Both the position numbers and the translations under genes were made by a program. 64,000 bases of DNA from the NCBI GenBank assembly GCA_003184365.1, contig NKYR01000122.1:1-64000 (forward strand), written 5' to 3'. The notes beneath the pieces are model-generated. The model did no database searches. It was not told the DNA's origin and was given only the letters and a program-made list of their open reading frames with translations. This document shows positions 1 to 11,648 of the stretch, piece by piece. The DNA is from Evernia prunastri. Lineage: Eukaryota; Ascomycota; Lecanoromycetes; Lecanorales; Parmeliaceae. The first letter of the stretch is position 1; every line of letters begins with the position of its first letter.

Positions 1-1175
1 GTAATGTCATAGAATGAATAGAATATCATGTATGGAGGTGTCTATGTACAGTGGAGTGCTGAGATATCATGGTGCGCCAAGGCCACTAGTCAGGCCGGTA
101 CTCTAGGGCTGGGCTGGTAGGCCTGGCCTGGAACCATGACAAACCAGTCTCAACACTCGCTTTGCACAAAATTAGCTGAGCCGCATTATCTTGAAGCGAG
201 TGATTTAAACTTACTTATTCATATGGCATCGTAGCGAGCGTTGCAGAGATGCTAGTTGTCTAATTGCACCGTGCTCGCTGAGCCGTTAAGAACTGATGTG
301 AGACCTTCCTCGCTGGCGAGCGTCTTGCCGTCGCAAGAAGAGGCGGTGGGTATTGAGTAGTCGGCTAGGTCGACAATGCAGTATAGTGTACCTTCTTCGC
401 CGTCGAGAAGGTGCTTAGACTATTATTGGAAAGCTCGCTATTCTTCATAACGTCACTCGAACCCTACTCTACGATAGCCAAACACCTGTTTCTTTGTTGG
501 GGAGATATAGCTCCACATCATGCAGAAATCTGTTTCTGTAGGCGATAGTACAGATCACCTGTAAGAGCTCCAACGCAACGTGAAATTGCTGCAGTCTGTC
601 GTCTATTAGCGCTGGTATAGCACTAATGGTTGACATATCCATGCCGTAGGCTTGGCCCCGAAGCCACATCAAAGGATTCTTCCCAGCCGTTTTGCACGCC
701 TCGAAAAATATTTTCGATCGTGTTGGCGTATAACCCTAGCTAGTTCAGGGAGACGAGGACATTGCATGTCAGACGGACTTCCAAGTAGGCTGGGGACGGC
801 GGCGTTTCGAGAGATGATGAGCTGCACTTCTTGTTGTTAGCATCGCACGCTCCCGCATTTGAGGCGTCGGCTTACTTACTTGGCTGCAGTCCCAGTTGTT
901 TGGAAAGAACCCATGTTGGAATCTACCGACAGATATAGCATGAAAACCGTGACAAAGCCATGGAATAAAAGCGCTAATAAAGTCACGGCCCTAATATCGA
1001 GAACAAGAACGTTCAGACCAGTCCAGCTCAGAGGAAGCAACGTAGAGAGTCAGAGAGCGGTCAATCAGCGTCAAATAGCGCTGGGGAAATCAAAATCGAT
1101 TTGCCTAGCGTAAAGGCGCGTGTAGCAATGGCGTTGTTGCAGAAGATGACAGACAATCAAGACCTGGTAGGTGCT
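1..1175. other. Left-edge non-coding stretch
   Basis: No open frame here looks like protein and no RNA gene is visible. The longest frames (62-100 codons) lack conserved sequence and overlap one another on both strands. Near 290-430 there are small GC-rich inverted motifs such as ctcgctggcgagcg. The right part is probably the 3' flank of the minus-strand gene that ends at 1176. Confidence 0.5.
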
Positions 1176-2075
1176 TTAGACTGCCCAAAAGACATGCATC
1201 CTCACTTCATCGATCTTATAAATACAACTACCTCTTACAACAGGCGCCCACAGTCCAATGCTGTCGCCCACTTTCAACTGTCTGATGAAGTCTATAGTCG
1301 TAGGCAAGGTCTTTTCATCGTCGTGTTTCTTGATCCCATCCTCCAAATCTTCATCATGTCTCCACTTAAGAACGTACTTTCCCTCTGCCTTCGCTTTAGG
1401 TGAAAACCAGCATTCCCTTTGAGTTACCAGGTGATGCGTTCTATCTTGTTTCGAGAGCTTCGCGGGTTTCGAGGGTCTAGTATTGCTCGGAAACGCAGAA
1501 AACGCGGTAGAATCCCGCCTTTGACTTCCAGCCGCTGGCAAATCCTGCTCGAGCAGCTGACCGTCTTCTCTGATGATACCGACGTCACAGAACTTGCCAG
1601 TTTGGATCTCGTAGCGCTGACTACCGGCTTCAAAGACGATCATGCGTGCAGGATGTTGACCTCGTGGTGGGAGACAGACCTCTGGTTCTCTGCGTACAAG
1701 CCGACGTAGCCCCTTTCTCAACGTAGCAGCACGAGTACGACTGCTTTCCGAAGCTAGCGGTGGCGAGTAGAGCGTGAATCCGAGCACCTCATGCATGGCC
1801 TTGGACTCGGGGCTCGGCCAACTTGGTGACAGGATGTCGGAAGATGTTCCGTACCATTTCACTGGTGTTCGGACGAGGCCGAGTTTGGATCCAATGGTAG
1901 TGGTGTGTGGCCAGTATTCGGCGTGGTCAAGGACCAGTTCGACAAGCTCTAGAGGGAGCCTTTTGATTAGGAAGGCTTTCAGCCAGAGGATGGTGCTCAT
2001 AGATGGGAATTTGTTAATATCGAACTCGATGGTAGTCTGCTCCATAGATAATTCGCGTGGAACTAGCTTAGACAT
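1176..2075 (-). CDS. F-box-like fungal protein, paralog A
   Basis: This single-exon gene encodes 299 aa. The N-terminal part (residues about 25-55) contains LPLELVELVLDHAEYWPH, an F-box-like helix pattern common in fungal proteins of unknown role. The middle carries HPARMIVFEA. The C-terminus reads KVGDSIGLWAPV and ends MHVFWAV, a signature shared with a large uncharacterised Pezizomycotina family. The neighbouring plus-strand gene at 2795-3805 has the same three blocks in the same order, so the two are paralogs arranged head to head. If the F-box-like block is real, the protein could recruit a substrate to an SCF ubiquitin ligase; that is inference. The start is the first ATG of the frame. 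No membrane segment or signal peptide is visible. Confidence 0.72.
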   Translation of the reverse strand: MSKLVPRELSMEQTTIEFDINKFPSMSTILWLKAFLIKRLPLELVELVLDHAEYWPHTTTIGSKLGLVRTPVKWYGTSSDILSPSWPSPESKAMHEVLGFTLYSPPLASESSRTRAATLRKGLRRLVRREPEVCLPPRGQHPARMIVFEAGSQRYEIQTGKFCDVGIIREDGQLLEQDLPAAGSQRRDSTAFSAFPSNTRPSKPAKLSKQDRTHHLVTQRECWFSPKAKAEGKYVLKWRHDEDLEDGIKKHDDEKTLPTTIDFIRQLKVGDSIGLWAPVVRGSCIYKIDEVRMHVFWAV

Positions 2076-2794
2076 CTTGGAAGAAATTCAAGGTCGCTTT
2101 CAAGTCCTAGTTGAGGGTATCAAGTAATCAATGGTGTCCACTTGGTTTTCTATCTGAAATTACATGCGGCATAATACACAGCATCGCGGGTGGCTTGCTG
2201 AACAGCGGAGGGAAGGAGGAAGGCGAGATGCATTGGGCAACTAAGGTAACAACTAGATGGTTACAGAGGAAATCAGGAAGAGATAGACAATCCTTTCCAT
2301 CGTCCAATTGCTTCATAGCAATATTAGCTGAGCAAGATACGGGAGCGCTTGTACAATGAAAGATGGAACCACTACCTACTCTCGCCACTCTCGCACCCTA
2401 TCAGATGCCAAGAAATGATGACAAATCAAAATCATCCAACTGTCAATTGGTGGCGCAAGAAAACCTGTCCTATCCACATCATCTGAAAAGCATAACGCAC
2501 ATAGTAAAGTACCATTCATGCAGATCAATTGCTGAACGAAACTTAGATCTGAATCTTCGGAGTCAACCGCCAGTGAAGTACTTAAGAGTGTGTAGAGAGT
2601 ATCCACTCGTCTATAGTGGAAGCCGCGAACGAGAAGTTAGACAGTCGTCGTATACAAGCGATCGAGCCTATTCTCAGGATGAAAGCCCGGATTCGATACT
2701 GTTCCAGCGTCATGAAGGCATTGGCAGAGCAAGTCTAAGACTTGAAACCCATATTTGAATCCATTCGATCGAGCAAGGAGCTTCAAATAACAAA
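2076..2794. promoter_or_regulatory. Shared intergenic region of the F-box-like pair
   Basis: This 719-bp gap separates two divergently transcribed paralogs and must hold both promoters. The overlapping frames here (76-131 codons, both strands) look random. I see no strong TATA box. Confidence 0.45.
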
Positions 2795-3805
2795 ATGAGC
2801 ACCACCGAGTCTTTTCCTTCAGATCAACGCAATAACCACCCATGGCTCGATATGACCCACTACCCCACAGCGTTCGACATCGTCTACCTCAAGCGCTTTC
2901 TCGCTCACAGCCTCCCGAACGAGCTGATCGGGATTATACTCGACCTCTCCGAATATTGGCCGCACTACAGCTGCTCCTCAACCTCATCGGTCAAAGCCCA
3001 AGGTAAAGTGCAGGAAAACCTAGTACAACCCCATTGGCTGGAACATCGAGGCCGTGAGACGACCACCCCGCTCTCTTTCACAGACTCAAGCGAAGATGGC
3101 TTTGTCCTGCGCTCGCCGCCGCTAGCGGTTCCTCTCGCAGATGTTGTGCAGTCTCAGGCTTTGGTTCCCCAAACGCGGCATCCGGTCCGCATGATCGTAT
3201 TCGAGATCCGCTACTACCGTCTCTTCGCCATGAATCCAAAGTGTCGCCGGCGCCAAGTCGTCCGTCAAAGTAAGACCCGTCTCGAGGTTGGCATCAAGAA
3301 GCCTGTACCATCGACAGAATCACGGCTCAGAGCTGTTCGAGAGCCCGACACCCGGCCCGCAGCTCGTGTTGTCCAGGATAGTCCCCAGCTTCAGCAGGTC
3401 TGTGACCGTATATACGACTCGTGGCAATTGAGGCGAAGCTTCTGCGACCCGGCACACATGAGAATCGATGTGTACATGGATCACAAAGCACTTGCAGATG
3501 GTATGGTGGGGCAGAAGACCGTTATTTGGAGATGTGACGACGATGATGATGTTGCTGGCGCGAATGTCCTAGGCGATGCGTGGGACCTGAGAGGGGAACC
3601 CTTGCCACGTCTTTCCGGGGCAGCAAAAGCCCATGTAGATGACTTGGTGCACTCTTTGGCGAATGAAGATCGGACGGAGCAAGCAGACTTCGTAAAACAG
3701 TTGGAAGTGGGGGACAGCCTGGGTGTGTGGGTGAGGGTGAGGGACGGGCCAACTGTGAGCATGATCGAGAGAGTGAGCATGCATGCGTTCTGGGCAGCCT
3801 CATGA
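2795..3805 (+). CDS. F-box-like fungal protein, paralog B
   Basis: This single-exon gene encodes 336 aa. It shares with the gene at 1176-2075 the N-terminal block LPNELIGIILDLSEYWPH, the central HPVRMIVFEI, and the C-terminal VGDSLGVWVRV followed by MHAFWAAS. The two proteins are clearly homologous but diverged. This copy has a longer, charged middle region with a DDDDD run near residues 250-254. The start ATG follows a favourable context (caaaATGAG). It belongs to a fungal family of unknown function, and a role in ubiquitin ligase targeting is only suggested by the F-box-like helix. The frames on the opposite strand at 3481-3894 are shadows. Confidence 0.75.
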   Translation: MSTTESFPSDQRNNHPWLDMTHYPTAFDIVYLKRFLAHSLPNELIGIILDLSEYWPHYSCSSTSSVKAQGKVQENLVQPHWLEHRGRETTTPLSFTDSSEDGFVLRSPPLAVPLADVVQSQALVPQTRHPVRMIVFEIRYYRLFAMNPKCRRRQVVRQSKTRLEVGIKKPVPSTESRLRAVREPDTRPAARVVQDSPQLQQVCDRIYDSWQLRRSFCDPAHMRIDVYMDHKALADGMVGQKTVIWRCDDDDDVAGANVLGDAWDLRGEPLPRLSGAAKAHVDDLVHSLANEDRTEQADFVKQLEVGDSLGVWVRVRDGPTVSMIERVSMHAFWAAS

Positions 3806-4176
3806 CTCATTGACATCCGACGGTTCTGGTCTACGTCCAATGATGACGCTCTTTTTCGACCCGTAATGATACGGTACAAGCTACAAATCTGCAAAGCGAT
3901 AACCCTGGACTACAGCTCGAACACTTCAATCAGACACACTTATAAATGGAGACTGAGAGGATCAAGATGTTACAATTATGATGGCGATTCGTTCAGTGCT
4001 CGACAAGACGAGCATTCCACGCCCACCCCCGGATCATGCCAGCTGAACGCAACAATTGGCCATCCCGAAATTCAAATCACAAGCAAGACAGACATCGCCA
4101 AAGCGCCTTCAAGATGAAACGATGATACAGCATCCACAATCCGAATATACAGTGCAGCACTCGACATCAACAGCAC
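3806..4176. other. Convergent 3' intergenic region
   Basis: This is the gap between two converging genes. No coding or RNA feature is recognised; it probably holds the 3' UTRs of both. Confidence 0.45.
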
Positions 4177-4617
4177 CTACCGACTCCCCATCACGCTGTT
4201 CCAAAAGCACGGATTGTCCAAATCCCCCCCCTCAACGCAATTCAGCGTCCCCAAATCGAAACAGAAGCCATGCTCCTTGCCCTTCCGCGTAACCGTCGCC
4301 TTGACCGCGCCCGTGCAGTCGGGATTCTCAAACGCCGAAAACTTACTGATCGAATACCGGCCGGCACCCCAGCTGCCGCCGACCTTGTCCGCTGCCGGCT
4401 GGAAGACCTGGCAACTGCCCGACGTGATCTCGGGCCGGGGATCGTCGCTGGTGTCGCCGTCGGCGTCCGTGCAGCTGCCGTCGTCGGCGTCGAAGGAATC
4501 GATCCAGGGCTTGGACCAACGTTTTTCGATCACGGCCGCGTCGACGCTGTCGTTGGTTGTGGGGAGAGTGAGGGCTACGGTCGCCAAGGCGAGGAGGATC
4601 AGGGGGGAGATATGCAT
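4177..4617 (-). CDS. Small secreted cysteine-containing protein (146 aa)
   Basis: The open frame extends upstream, but I start at the ATG at 4617-4615 because it begins a clean signal peptide, MHISPLILLALATVALTLP. A Lys-Arg pair at residues 32-33 (VIEKRW) looks like a Kex2 cleavage site ending a pro-segment. The mature part has six cysteines (SCTDADG, GSCQVF, PDCTG, GFCFD, LNCVE, NPCFW), enough for three disulfides, and an acidic stretch. There is no GPI tail or membrane segment. The layout is that of fungal small secreted proteins (effector-like or wall-associated). No known family is recognised. A TATA-like tctatata-type element lies about 55-60 bp upstream. Confidence 0.75.
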   Translation of the reverse strand: MHISPLILLALATVALTLPTTNDSVDAAVIEKRWSKPWIDSFDADDGSCTDADGDTSDDPRPEITSGSCQVFQPAADKVGGSWGAGRYSISKFSAFENPDCTGAVKATVTRKGKEHGFCFDLGTLNCVEGGDLDNPCFWNSVMGSR

Positions 4618-5477
4618 GATGGAGAGGCAGACTCTGCGAGTATTGAACTTTGGGATGACGTACTGATGAATGTATATAGGAAACCTGGTGCGTGGGAACG
4701 GCATGGAGAGAGAGGTATACACTGGTTTTGATATTCCCAAAAGGTGGCACAAAGACGGGGCTCAAGACATGGGCTGCACAAAAGCACCTTGTTCAAGCAA
4801 GCGGCCACGAAAGCTCACGCGGACGTCACGACAAAGGCAAACAAAAGGGCCTCGTTGGATGAACATTCATCTCCGTCGGTCAAGCGAAAGCCATCAAAGG
4901 GGCCCAACAAAGGTATTTCGGTCCACAAAGCAAGATCTTGTCACAAGAATAGATCACCCTTTGTCCGATGCCTCTCGGATGATTTGCTCCAATTCAAGCA
5001 TTTCTCTACTGACTTCAAGGATATGATGCCTCCTCGATCAGAGGGGCAGGGTGGTCTCGTAGACGAGAGGATTAATACGAGGTATCTGTAGTGGCACACT
5101 CAATGATCTTGCACTCACTCAGCCAGCTGACGGCTAGTTCAATGCCTGCTTGTTGAGTTAATGCATCGGGCATGCGCTCACCTTCGGTGATGTTTCTTTC
5201 TTTTCGACCACGTACGGAGCGAGCTGAATATACCGATCTCAAAGGCGTCTCTCATGGCCTGCTAAACGAAGGCATAGAGTCCTAGGCAAAGAGCCAAGGG
5301 AACAGAAAACCAAAACATCCTGTGAGATGCTCGGGTCAGGAGCAATGGGAGTCGTGCTTTCATGATATGGCCCCTTTGCTATGCTTATAGGATTCCAAGC
5401 TTCGTGATCCTCGTTATGTTTCATGCAACTGTCAGGCAGTGCCATTACGTTCCCCTTTCTTTCCACACGACCTTCTT
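4618..5477. other. Intergenic region
   Basis: It holds the promoter of the minus-strand secreted protein gene and the 3' flank of the next minus-strand gene. Overlapping frames at 4670-5091 show no conserved features. No RNA gene is seen. Confidence 0.45.
4671..4679 (-). promoter_or_regulatory. TATA-like element of the secreted protein gene
   Basis: On the minus strand the sequence reads ctatataca about 55 bp before the chosen ATG. This fits a fungal TATA box with a short 5' UTR and supports the downstream start over the longer frame. Confidence 0.4.
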
Positions 5478-6401
5478 TCATACCTTGCTAGGATCACTCG
5501 GCACAGCCTTCTCCACCAATTTTGCATCCGCCTTCTTCCTGAACGCCTGCACCTTCCCCATGAAGCCCTCGTCTCCTTGCTTATTGGTCTCGTGATCCCA
5601 TCTGCACATGCAATATCAGCATCATATACCCCTCAAAGCAAACAAAGCAGACTTGGCTTGCAAGCAAGGCAGGTCCGAGAAGCAAGTCCGAGCCTCTTCC
5701 TCACAAAAGAAGTCTCGGAACTCCAACAGCAACATCCATCACAAGGCAAAACCAGTTCCAAAAAAAAAAAGGAACAACGGCACTCACTCCTCATCATGCC
5801 TCTCAATCAACCCCGCCCCATTCAAATGAAACGTCACCTTCGAATTCACCGGCTTCTCCGCCCCCTTGGCCTTGAACGGGATCGGCGACTTGAACACGTA
5901 CCGCTGCGTCAGGTTGAGCTCGAGCCGATCCGCCGTCGACGACGCGAGCAGGTCGCACTTCTCCGTGACGGACTCGGCGAAGAGTTTGGGCATGCCGTTG
6001 AACTGCGACCTGATGCTGTCGAGGCCCTTGGCGATGGAGACGGGGTCGTCTGGATTATCCCGCCGGAGTCAGCGGTTTTTCGGTTTCTTGTGCTAGGGGG
6101 GAACATGGACGGGCTTGTGAAGATAATGTTCGTAATAACAAAAAAAGAAGAAGAAAAGAAGAAGAAAAATCTTTTCGCTCTCGACCCCTCCCTTAGCAGC
6201 CGTACGATTGCTCAAAAGCTAAAGAAAACGGGCCACTCAGGAAAAACACGACATACGGAAGACGGCATCCTGGCTGTAGTGGGCGTACGCCCGCTCGGAG
6301 GGCTGGAGCTGATAGAGCTTGAGGACGTCGTCGATGAGTATCTGCTCGGTGGCGGAGGGGGCGCGGGTCGGGTGGGAGCCCTGGGACGAGGTGGTGGTCA
6401 T
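5478..6401 (-). CDS. NTF2/SnoaL-like fold protein (176 aa, three exons)
   Basis: Predicted exons are 6401-6257, 6049-5788 and 5601-5478. The introns begin gtatgt and gtgagt and end with cag. The phases join cleanly to 531 nt. The N-terminus has a helix plus YAHYSQDAVF, followed across the junction by HDPVSIAKGLDSIRSQFNG and a beta-rich part with NLTQRYVFKS. This is the pattern of SnoaL/NTF2-like alpha+beta barrel proteins that are common in fungi. The last exon adds a Lys-rich tail ending DPSKV. No catalytic residues can be assigned, and the role is unknown (ligand binding or an isomerase-like fold). The long plus-strand frame across this locus (5439-6464) is an antisense shadow. Confidence 0.72.
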
Positions 6402-7121
6402 TTGGTTTGTCGTTTGTGCGGGTGGGATGGGTTTGGAGATGTGTGTATGTGTATGTATATTTGAGGGGTTTGTTGGAGATGGATTTATGGACAGTAGAGA
6501 AGGTAGGTAGGTAGAATCGATTATGTTACTTGGTAGAGTTTACAACGGGACAGAGGATAAGGGGTATATTCTGTTTATTTACTTTACTGTTTCTTAAGAT
6601 GTTCATGTTCATGGGTCAAATGTGACGTGACCTGACATCACCACTGGCCGCTTGCCTTGGCGTTCGTATTCGTACGGAGTGCCCGCCATATCTGGCCATT
6701 ACATATGTCTTGCTCCGCCATTCGCTCCTAGGCCGATGCCGTCGTGTTTCCCTCCGACAGCACCGTGCAAGGTCAATCATGAGAAAGGCCGGCCAGATCG
6801 GGCCCGAGAACGCTGCGACTTGCGGTGCGACGACGGTGGCTCGAGTCTCCATCTGACAAAACCGATGTAGATGATGTTGGTATTGCCGGCATCAGTAATG
6901 TTTTCGAGTTCGGGAGAGCTGGTGCTGGGAAAGCGCCGTTTAGAAGGCAAGAGGCTGGAAGCGTACGGGAAGAAGGGACGAGATAATGATGTGTACAGAG
7001 CATGGAGGTGTGGTGTGGGGAGATGGATGACATCAATTACAATTCTGTCTTTTATCCTCCTACTAAATGTATGAATATGTTTGTTATTATGTACACTAAT
7101 AATAGAATCCAAAAATCCCAA
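6402..7121. other. Intergenic region
   Basis: The promoter of the NTF2-like gene and the 3' flank of the DNA ligase gene lie here. Short tandem repeats such as gtaggtaggtag occur near 6505. Overlapping frames on both strands show no conserved features. Confidence 0.45.
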
Positions 7122-10100
7122 TCAGATACGCTCCCCCCACTCCAACTCATCAAGGTCCTTCTTCAGCACGAGCGTGGGCTTGCCACTGCACCACTTCAGC
7201 ACCACCGCCCCCTGATCCTTAGCCATTGGATCCCACCACATCTTTGCGACGAAGTACTTTCGAATCAACGCCTCCCGATGGCGGTCTTCCATGGGCTGAG
7301 GCGATTTATACTCCAGGAACCGCCAGTCCCATACAGTGACCGCCCGCGGATGCCAATCCAACACGTGAGGCAGGAGCGCTCCGATATTGCAGCCGACGGC
7401 TTGAGCATCGTCGGAATCGACCAGTATAACGAGCTCGCACCGAGGCTTTGATCTGAAGTCTGGGCGGGAAATTTCTGCTGGAGGGCCGGGAGGGAATATC
7501 AAGGCCGATTTGGAATGATCGACAAGGAGTTCGTTCGCCTTGTGACTCGGGTCGACCAGAGATGGGCTCAACATGACATCGCACTCTTTGATGTTCGGTA
7601 TTTGCATGCTCGAAGCCGGTTCGGCAGTGCTGGGAGGCGTCGGTATGCTCCAGGCTTTTGTCGTGACCTTGTCAGGGGGAAAAAGAGGACGCGTGGGCAG
7701 AGAGTCCTCGGAAACGGTTTGCTGTGTCGTATCCGCAGTGGTTGATTGAGAAGCGGTGGTTTCTCTTGCAGGCGATGACGGTTCGATATAGATCCTCGAT
7801 TTTTTATTCCTTCGATGGAAATGCTCATCGGTGCCGACAGCCGTCTTACGGACAAGGGAAAAAGCAGTCGTCGATTGAGGATGGAGCTGCGGAGGCTCTG
7901 TTGACCGGGATGCGACAGGAGGTCGCGCAGAGTTGGTGATCTCAGATAGAGGGTTCTTGAGGGTGGACCCACGCGCTTTGTTGATGGCTTTTGGTTCACT
8001 CTTTGACTGGTGAACAGGAAGAGGCCTTGCCTTCTTTGTGTTCCTTGCAGACTCTTCATTGTCGTCAAGTTCGGCACTGCGCTTCCTCGAGTGCGTACGC
8101 AGGGTTTCGCTAGATCCCGTTATTCTTCTGTTACCGAATGTGACGCTATCCCTATGCAACAGTGGTGAAGACTTCGGTGGTGTCTGAAGAGTGCCTTCAC
8201 CAGTCATGCTGCCCATTGAGTGCCCCGAATCAGTTCGTTCGACGACAGCACCATCGCCAAGCCTTTGCTCTTTGTCTCGCATTTCCCCAGTGTCCATGCG
8301 TACTAGTGGTGGAGCTGCTGCTGCACGTGGACGTCGAGTTGCCTTTGATGTGGAAGCTTCTACGTCTGGTGCCAATAGATGATGCTCATCTTCCTCGTCG
8401 TCAGTAAGATCCCAAGACGTCAATTTATCACCGGCCCCGCGATCAATGCTATTCAGCTTCTCAACCCAGTTTGCGATTTCTTCGGATAAGTCTCCGGTAG
8501 GTACCGTTCGGGCTTCGGTTGCCATGTGCTGTAGCTCGTCAAGACCCACAGCGCCTCTCCAATCTCTATCCAAATGCAACTTCATCAAGCGTGGAAACCT
8601 GAGTGTGAAGATATCACGATTTGGCGATTTATCAAAACCGCTCCCCGCAACATCGAAGACAAAGGGTTTTCGGAAGACGACACTCATTGGGGGCAGTCCC
8701 TGAGCGAGCTCGATATCGAAAACCTCCCAGGTCTCGGCAAACTCCGTACCCATGGCTCTGAGAGATCCGTTCTCGGTCAACGTCTTCATGTCTTCTCTTT
8801 TGATGCAATCTTTGATTTGATCAAAGACGAAGAACCGAGGCTTCTCGCCAGCATTCAAGACAGCCGCTTTGTTCCTAAGACAGCCAATGTAGAAGTGGGT
8901 CCAGCGTATATTCATACCCTCATATTTCTCCGCTTCAGTGACATCATAGCCAGCACCGACAACGGCGAATTCAGCAGTATCACCCAAACCCTTGATGCAG
9001 TCCTTTTTTAGCTTGACCCACCGACTTGGAAACCTGCGTTGGGCAGGCTTGCCGAGATTGAAGTAGGGTTCATCCGAGGGTTTCAAGACCAGACCTTCCC
9101 ATCGCTGGACGAATGCCAGGGCCAGAGCCTTCCTGAGTTTCTCTGATCCTGTCGGTCTATCAAAGCGAACGTGCTTTTGCCACACTAAGTCCGCGCGGCC
9201 TTTGATACGGCTTACTAGCCTCTCCAAAAGCTGCCGCCTCCTCTTGTGCGGCCTGTGGACAACCGGATCATCATCAATAAGCATAACATCGTAATACATG
9301 ATCATCAGATGTTCCCATGGATGTGGCCTGTATCCAAATTAGCACATATGCTGCACAGCTGGGGTGGTTTATGCCTACTGGGAATCCAATGCAGTGCCCA
9401 AAAAGCTGCCCGACCTAGAGACGTGCTTCCGTAACTTGTGGAATTCCAAAATCCCCTTCGTCTTATCGCTCCAAACCAGAAGCTCCCCTTCCAAGATGCA
9501 CTTTTCCGAAAACCCACAATCATGGCGTCCAATGCGCAAGCTATCTTTGATAGCTTGGTGAACACCTCTTCGGTCCGACGTAGAGTCTTTGCAGCTTTTG
9601 GAGAATAGTTGAACGCAATCTTCACCTTTGGACATATCAATGTGAATTTGGCAATACTCTCCATCATGCTTCTTCTCAACGCTCATGGTCCTTCCGTCAA
9701 CCATTGACACAGCATGATTAACACCACCCTTAGCTTTAACCCATTTAGGCGGACCAAGCTTGACGCCGATCCTGGGCTGAAGCAAATGGGCGTCGTTCTC
9801 GCAGCGCTGGGTTAAGGTACCTTGCTTGCAATTTGCTACCTGAGATGCGGGTAATCCTCTTAGCTCCCCGATGGCGGCCTCGAAGTTGTCGTACATTTGC
9901 ATGGCTGTGGGAAGACGAACGTCAAGAAGGTAGTAGACCAAGCCCTCGGAGAGATCGAGGCAAGAGTAATCTTTGAGGATCATCCGGGTGAACCATTTGG
10001 CCTCTCTAGATTGCATACGTTGGTAGGTTTGCCCTAAAATCCTCAAGACTTCTCGATCATCTTCGATCTCGTGGAACTTTTCCGTGCGTCCTTTGACCTT

Positions 10101-10553
10101 TGGCCCAGAAAACCGGCATTTTCCCGCAATTGTAGCAAGTGCCTGGTCTACCTGTTCGAGGGTGATCTGATTCCCCAGATGTTCAGGAAATTCGGCTTGT
10201 CGGAGGGCACGTTCAACACAATCGCAGAGGTTGCCTCGGCCCGGTTTCTGCCACTGGTCTAGCATCTCCAACCTGTCTTTTCCCAGGCAGAGACATCTCT
10301 TGAGTAGCCCTGTGAGACGCTTGAGCTTCAGAGCATAGACCCTGTCGGTACGCTTTGCAGGGAAGAGGGCAGATAACAAAGCAACAGGGTCAATGTCAGG
10401 CGAATTGACGGTGACTCGATGAGTGGTGAACCATTGCTTGATGGTTTCTCGATATCTCTGCTGACGATATGCTGGTAAGAGTGGTGGGTCTCGCTTGGAG
10501 ATATTTTCGAGGTCAGAGAGCAAGGTGCATAACTGAATGAAGAGAACAGGCAT
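7122..10553 (-). CDS. ATP-dependent DNA ligase (fungal LIG4-like family)
   Basis: Two exons (10553-9379 and 9327-7122), joined across a 47-nt intron that starts gtaggc and ends acag, give 1126 aa. The ligase seals nicks through an enzyme-AMP intermediate. Motif I is K-H-D-G with the adenylated lysine at about residue 295. Motif III is LEGELLVW (about 355-360), motif IIIa is MIMYYDVMLID (from 400), motif IV is EGLVLK (469-474) and motif V is WVKLKKD (495-501). An alpha-helical DNA-binding region precedes motif I and an OB-fold-like part follows. Residues about 690-1010 are a long polar disordered segment. The last 100 residues (CELVILVD...TVWDWRFLE) look like one BRCT domain. I chose the second Met (MPVLFIQ) as start because it has good context. 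It lies outside the classical LIG1 and Cdc9 layout and is probably a repair ligase. Confidence 0.87.
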
Positions 10554-11648
10554 TTTGATGTGAGCAGGGAAACAAGTGAAGCAGGATACATTCAAGTTGA
10601 GAAACAAAAGGAAGAAACATGAATATAGTAAGTGAGGAGCAAACAGTAATGGAAGTCATAGAAAGATAAAGACAACACTTAACGCCCCCCCTAATGTACA
10701 CCCAATTTATAATGCTATTGGCTGATGAAGTGAATGGAGAGAGAAACTAGTAAGAGAAACAAGGACATCAGGTTCACATCGAGAGACACGCTTTGTTTTC
10801 GCGCCATCACGTGTCTGTTCTAACCAAAAGTAGACTGATAATCTTGGCGGTCTTGGCGGCCACACCAAGCCTCAAGCCCGAACAATAGTGTCTCCAAATA
10901 TTGGTATTTATATCATTTATTTATCAAATCAATTGAAGTACAGTCATATAGGTGGAAGGTCGACAGGTATCTACTTATAGATAGTGGAGCCCAGAAGCTG
11001 TGCACCTCACTCACCTGAGTTACCTCAGCTGTTTGACAAGCTGATCTTGACAAGCTTTCCGTCATCCCTTGTCATCCCCTGTTTGATATCCAACAACATC
11101 TGGCACCCGCAATTTCAATGTAAATGAAACACTCTCCGGATTGCCATATGCCACAAACCATGAAACATTTAAAATCATTGACACATGACAAGGCCATGAT
11201 CCTCTACACGTAATACCAGTACATAAACTGAAGAAACAAGAGTTTTAAGGCTCACAGTGCTTGAGCTCATTATGGCTCCATGTGCACGAAGAAATCTTAA
11301 GATTTCTTTGCCAATCTCATTATTACATTGCCTATGCTTTCCCGTTTCTTCGTTAGTTACTATGACGAGTCTCGCCACTTGTCATTTCAGCTCTCCACTG
11401 TGCCGCGAATATCATGGCAGGAAATTATTACAGAAATGATACAGATGCCTTTCCCTGAGATTAGTGTGAAACTCGAACCCATGAACGACCATCTCATAAA
11501 TGATAAAGGTATACCTATACCCTCCCAGATAGGAATCCAAAGGTCCACACTCACTCTCCAGTGTAATTCCAAAACAGGTCAATAAGACCTCCTCACAAGC
11601 CCTGCTCCCTTCCTCACCAACCCAACTTCCCCAAAAACCCCCGGAACC
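10554..11648. other. Divergent intergenic region
   Basis: This 1.1-kb region lies between the ligase (minus) and a secreted protein gene (plus). It is AT-rich around 10890-10980. A tRNA-like T-loop motif on the minus strand near 11470 lacks a pairing T-stem and was rejected. A TATA-like tatacctatac at 11509-11519 could serve the plus-strand gene. Confidence 0.4.

Noticed and set aside
5439..6464. 341-codon plus-strand frame over the NTF2-like gene
   Set aside because: Composition is low-complexity (Arg/Leu/Gly) and includes the sense-strand introns; the spliced minus-strand protein is far better.
11440..11520. tRNA-like T-loop (ggttcgag) on the minus strand
   Set aside because: No pairing T-stem, acceptor stem or A box could be found. 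Similar motifs at 22536 and 45805 failed the same test.
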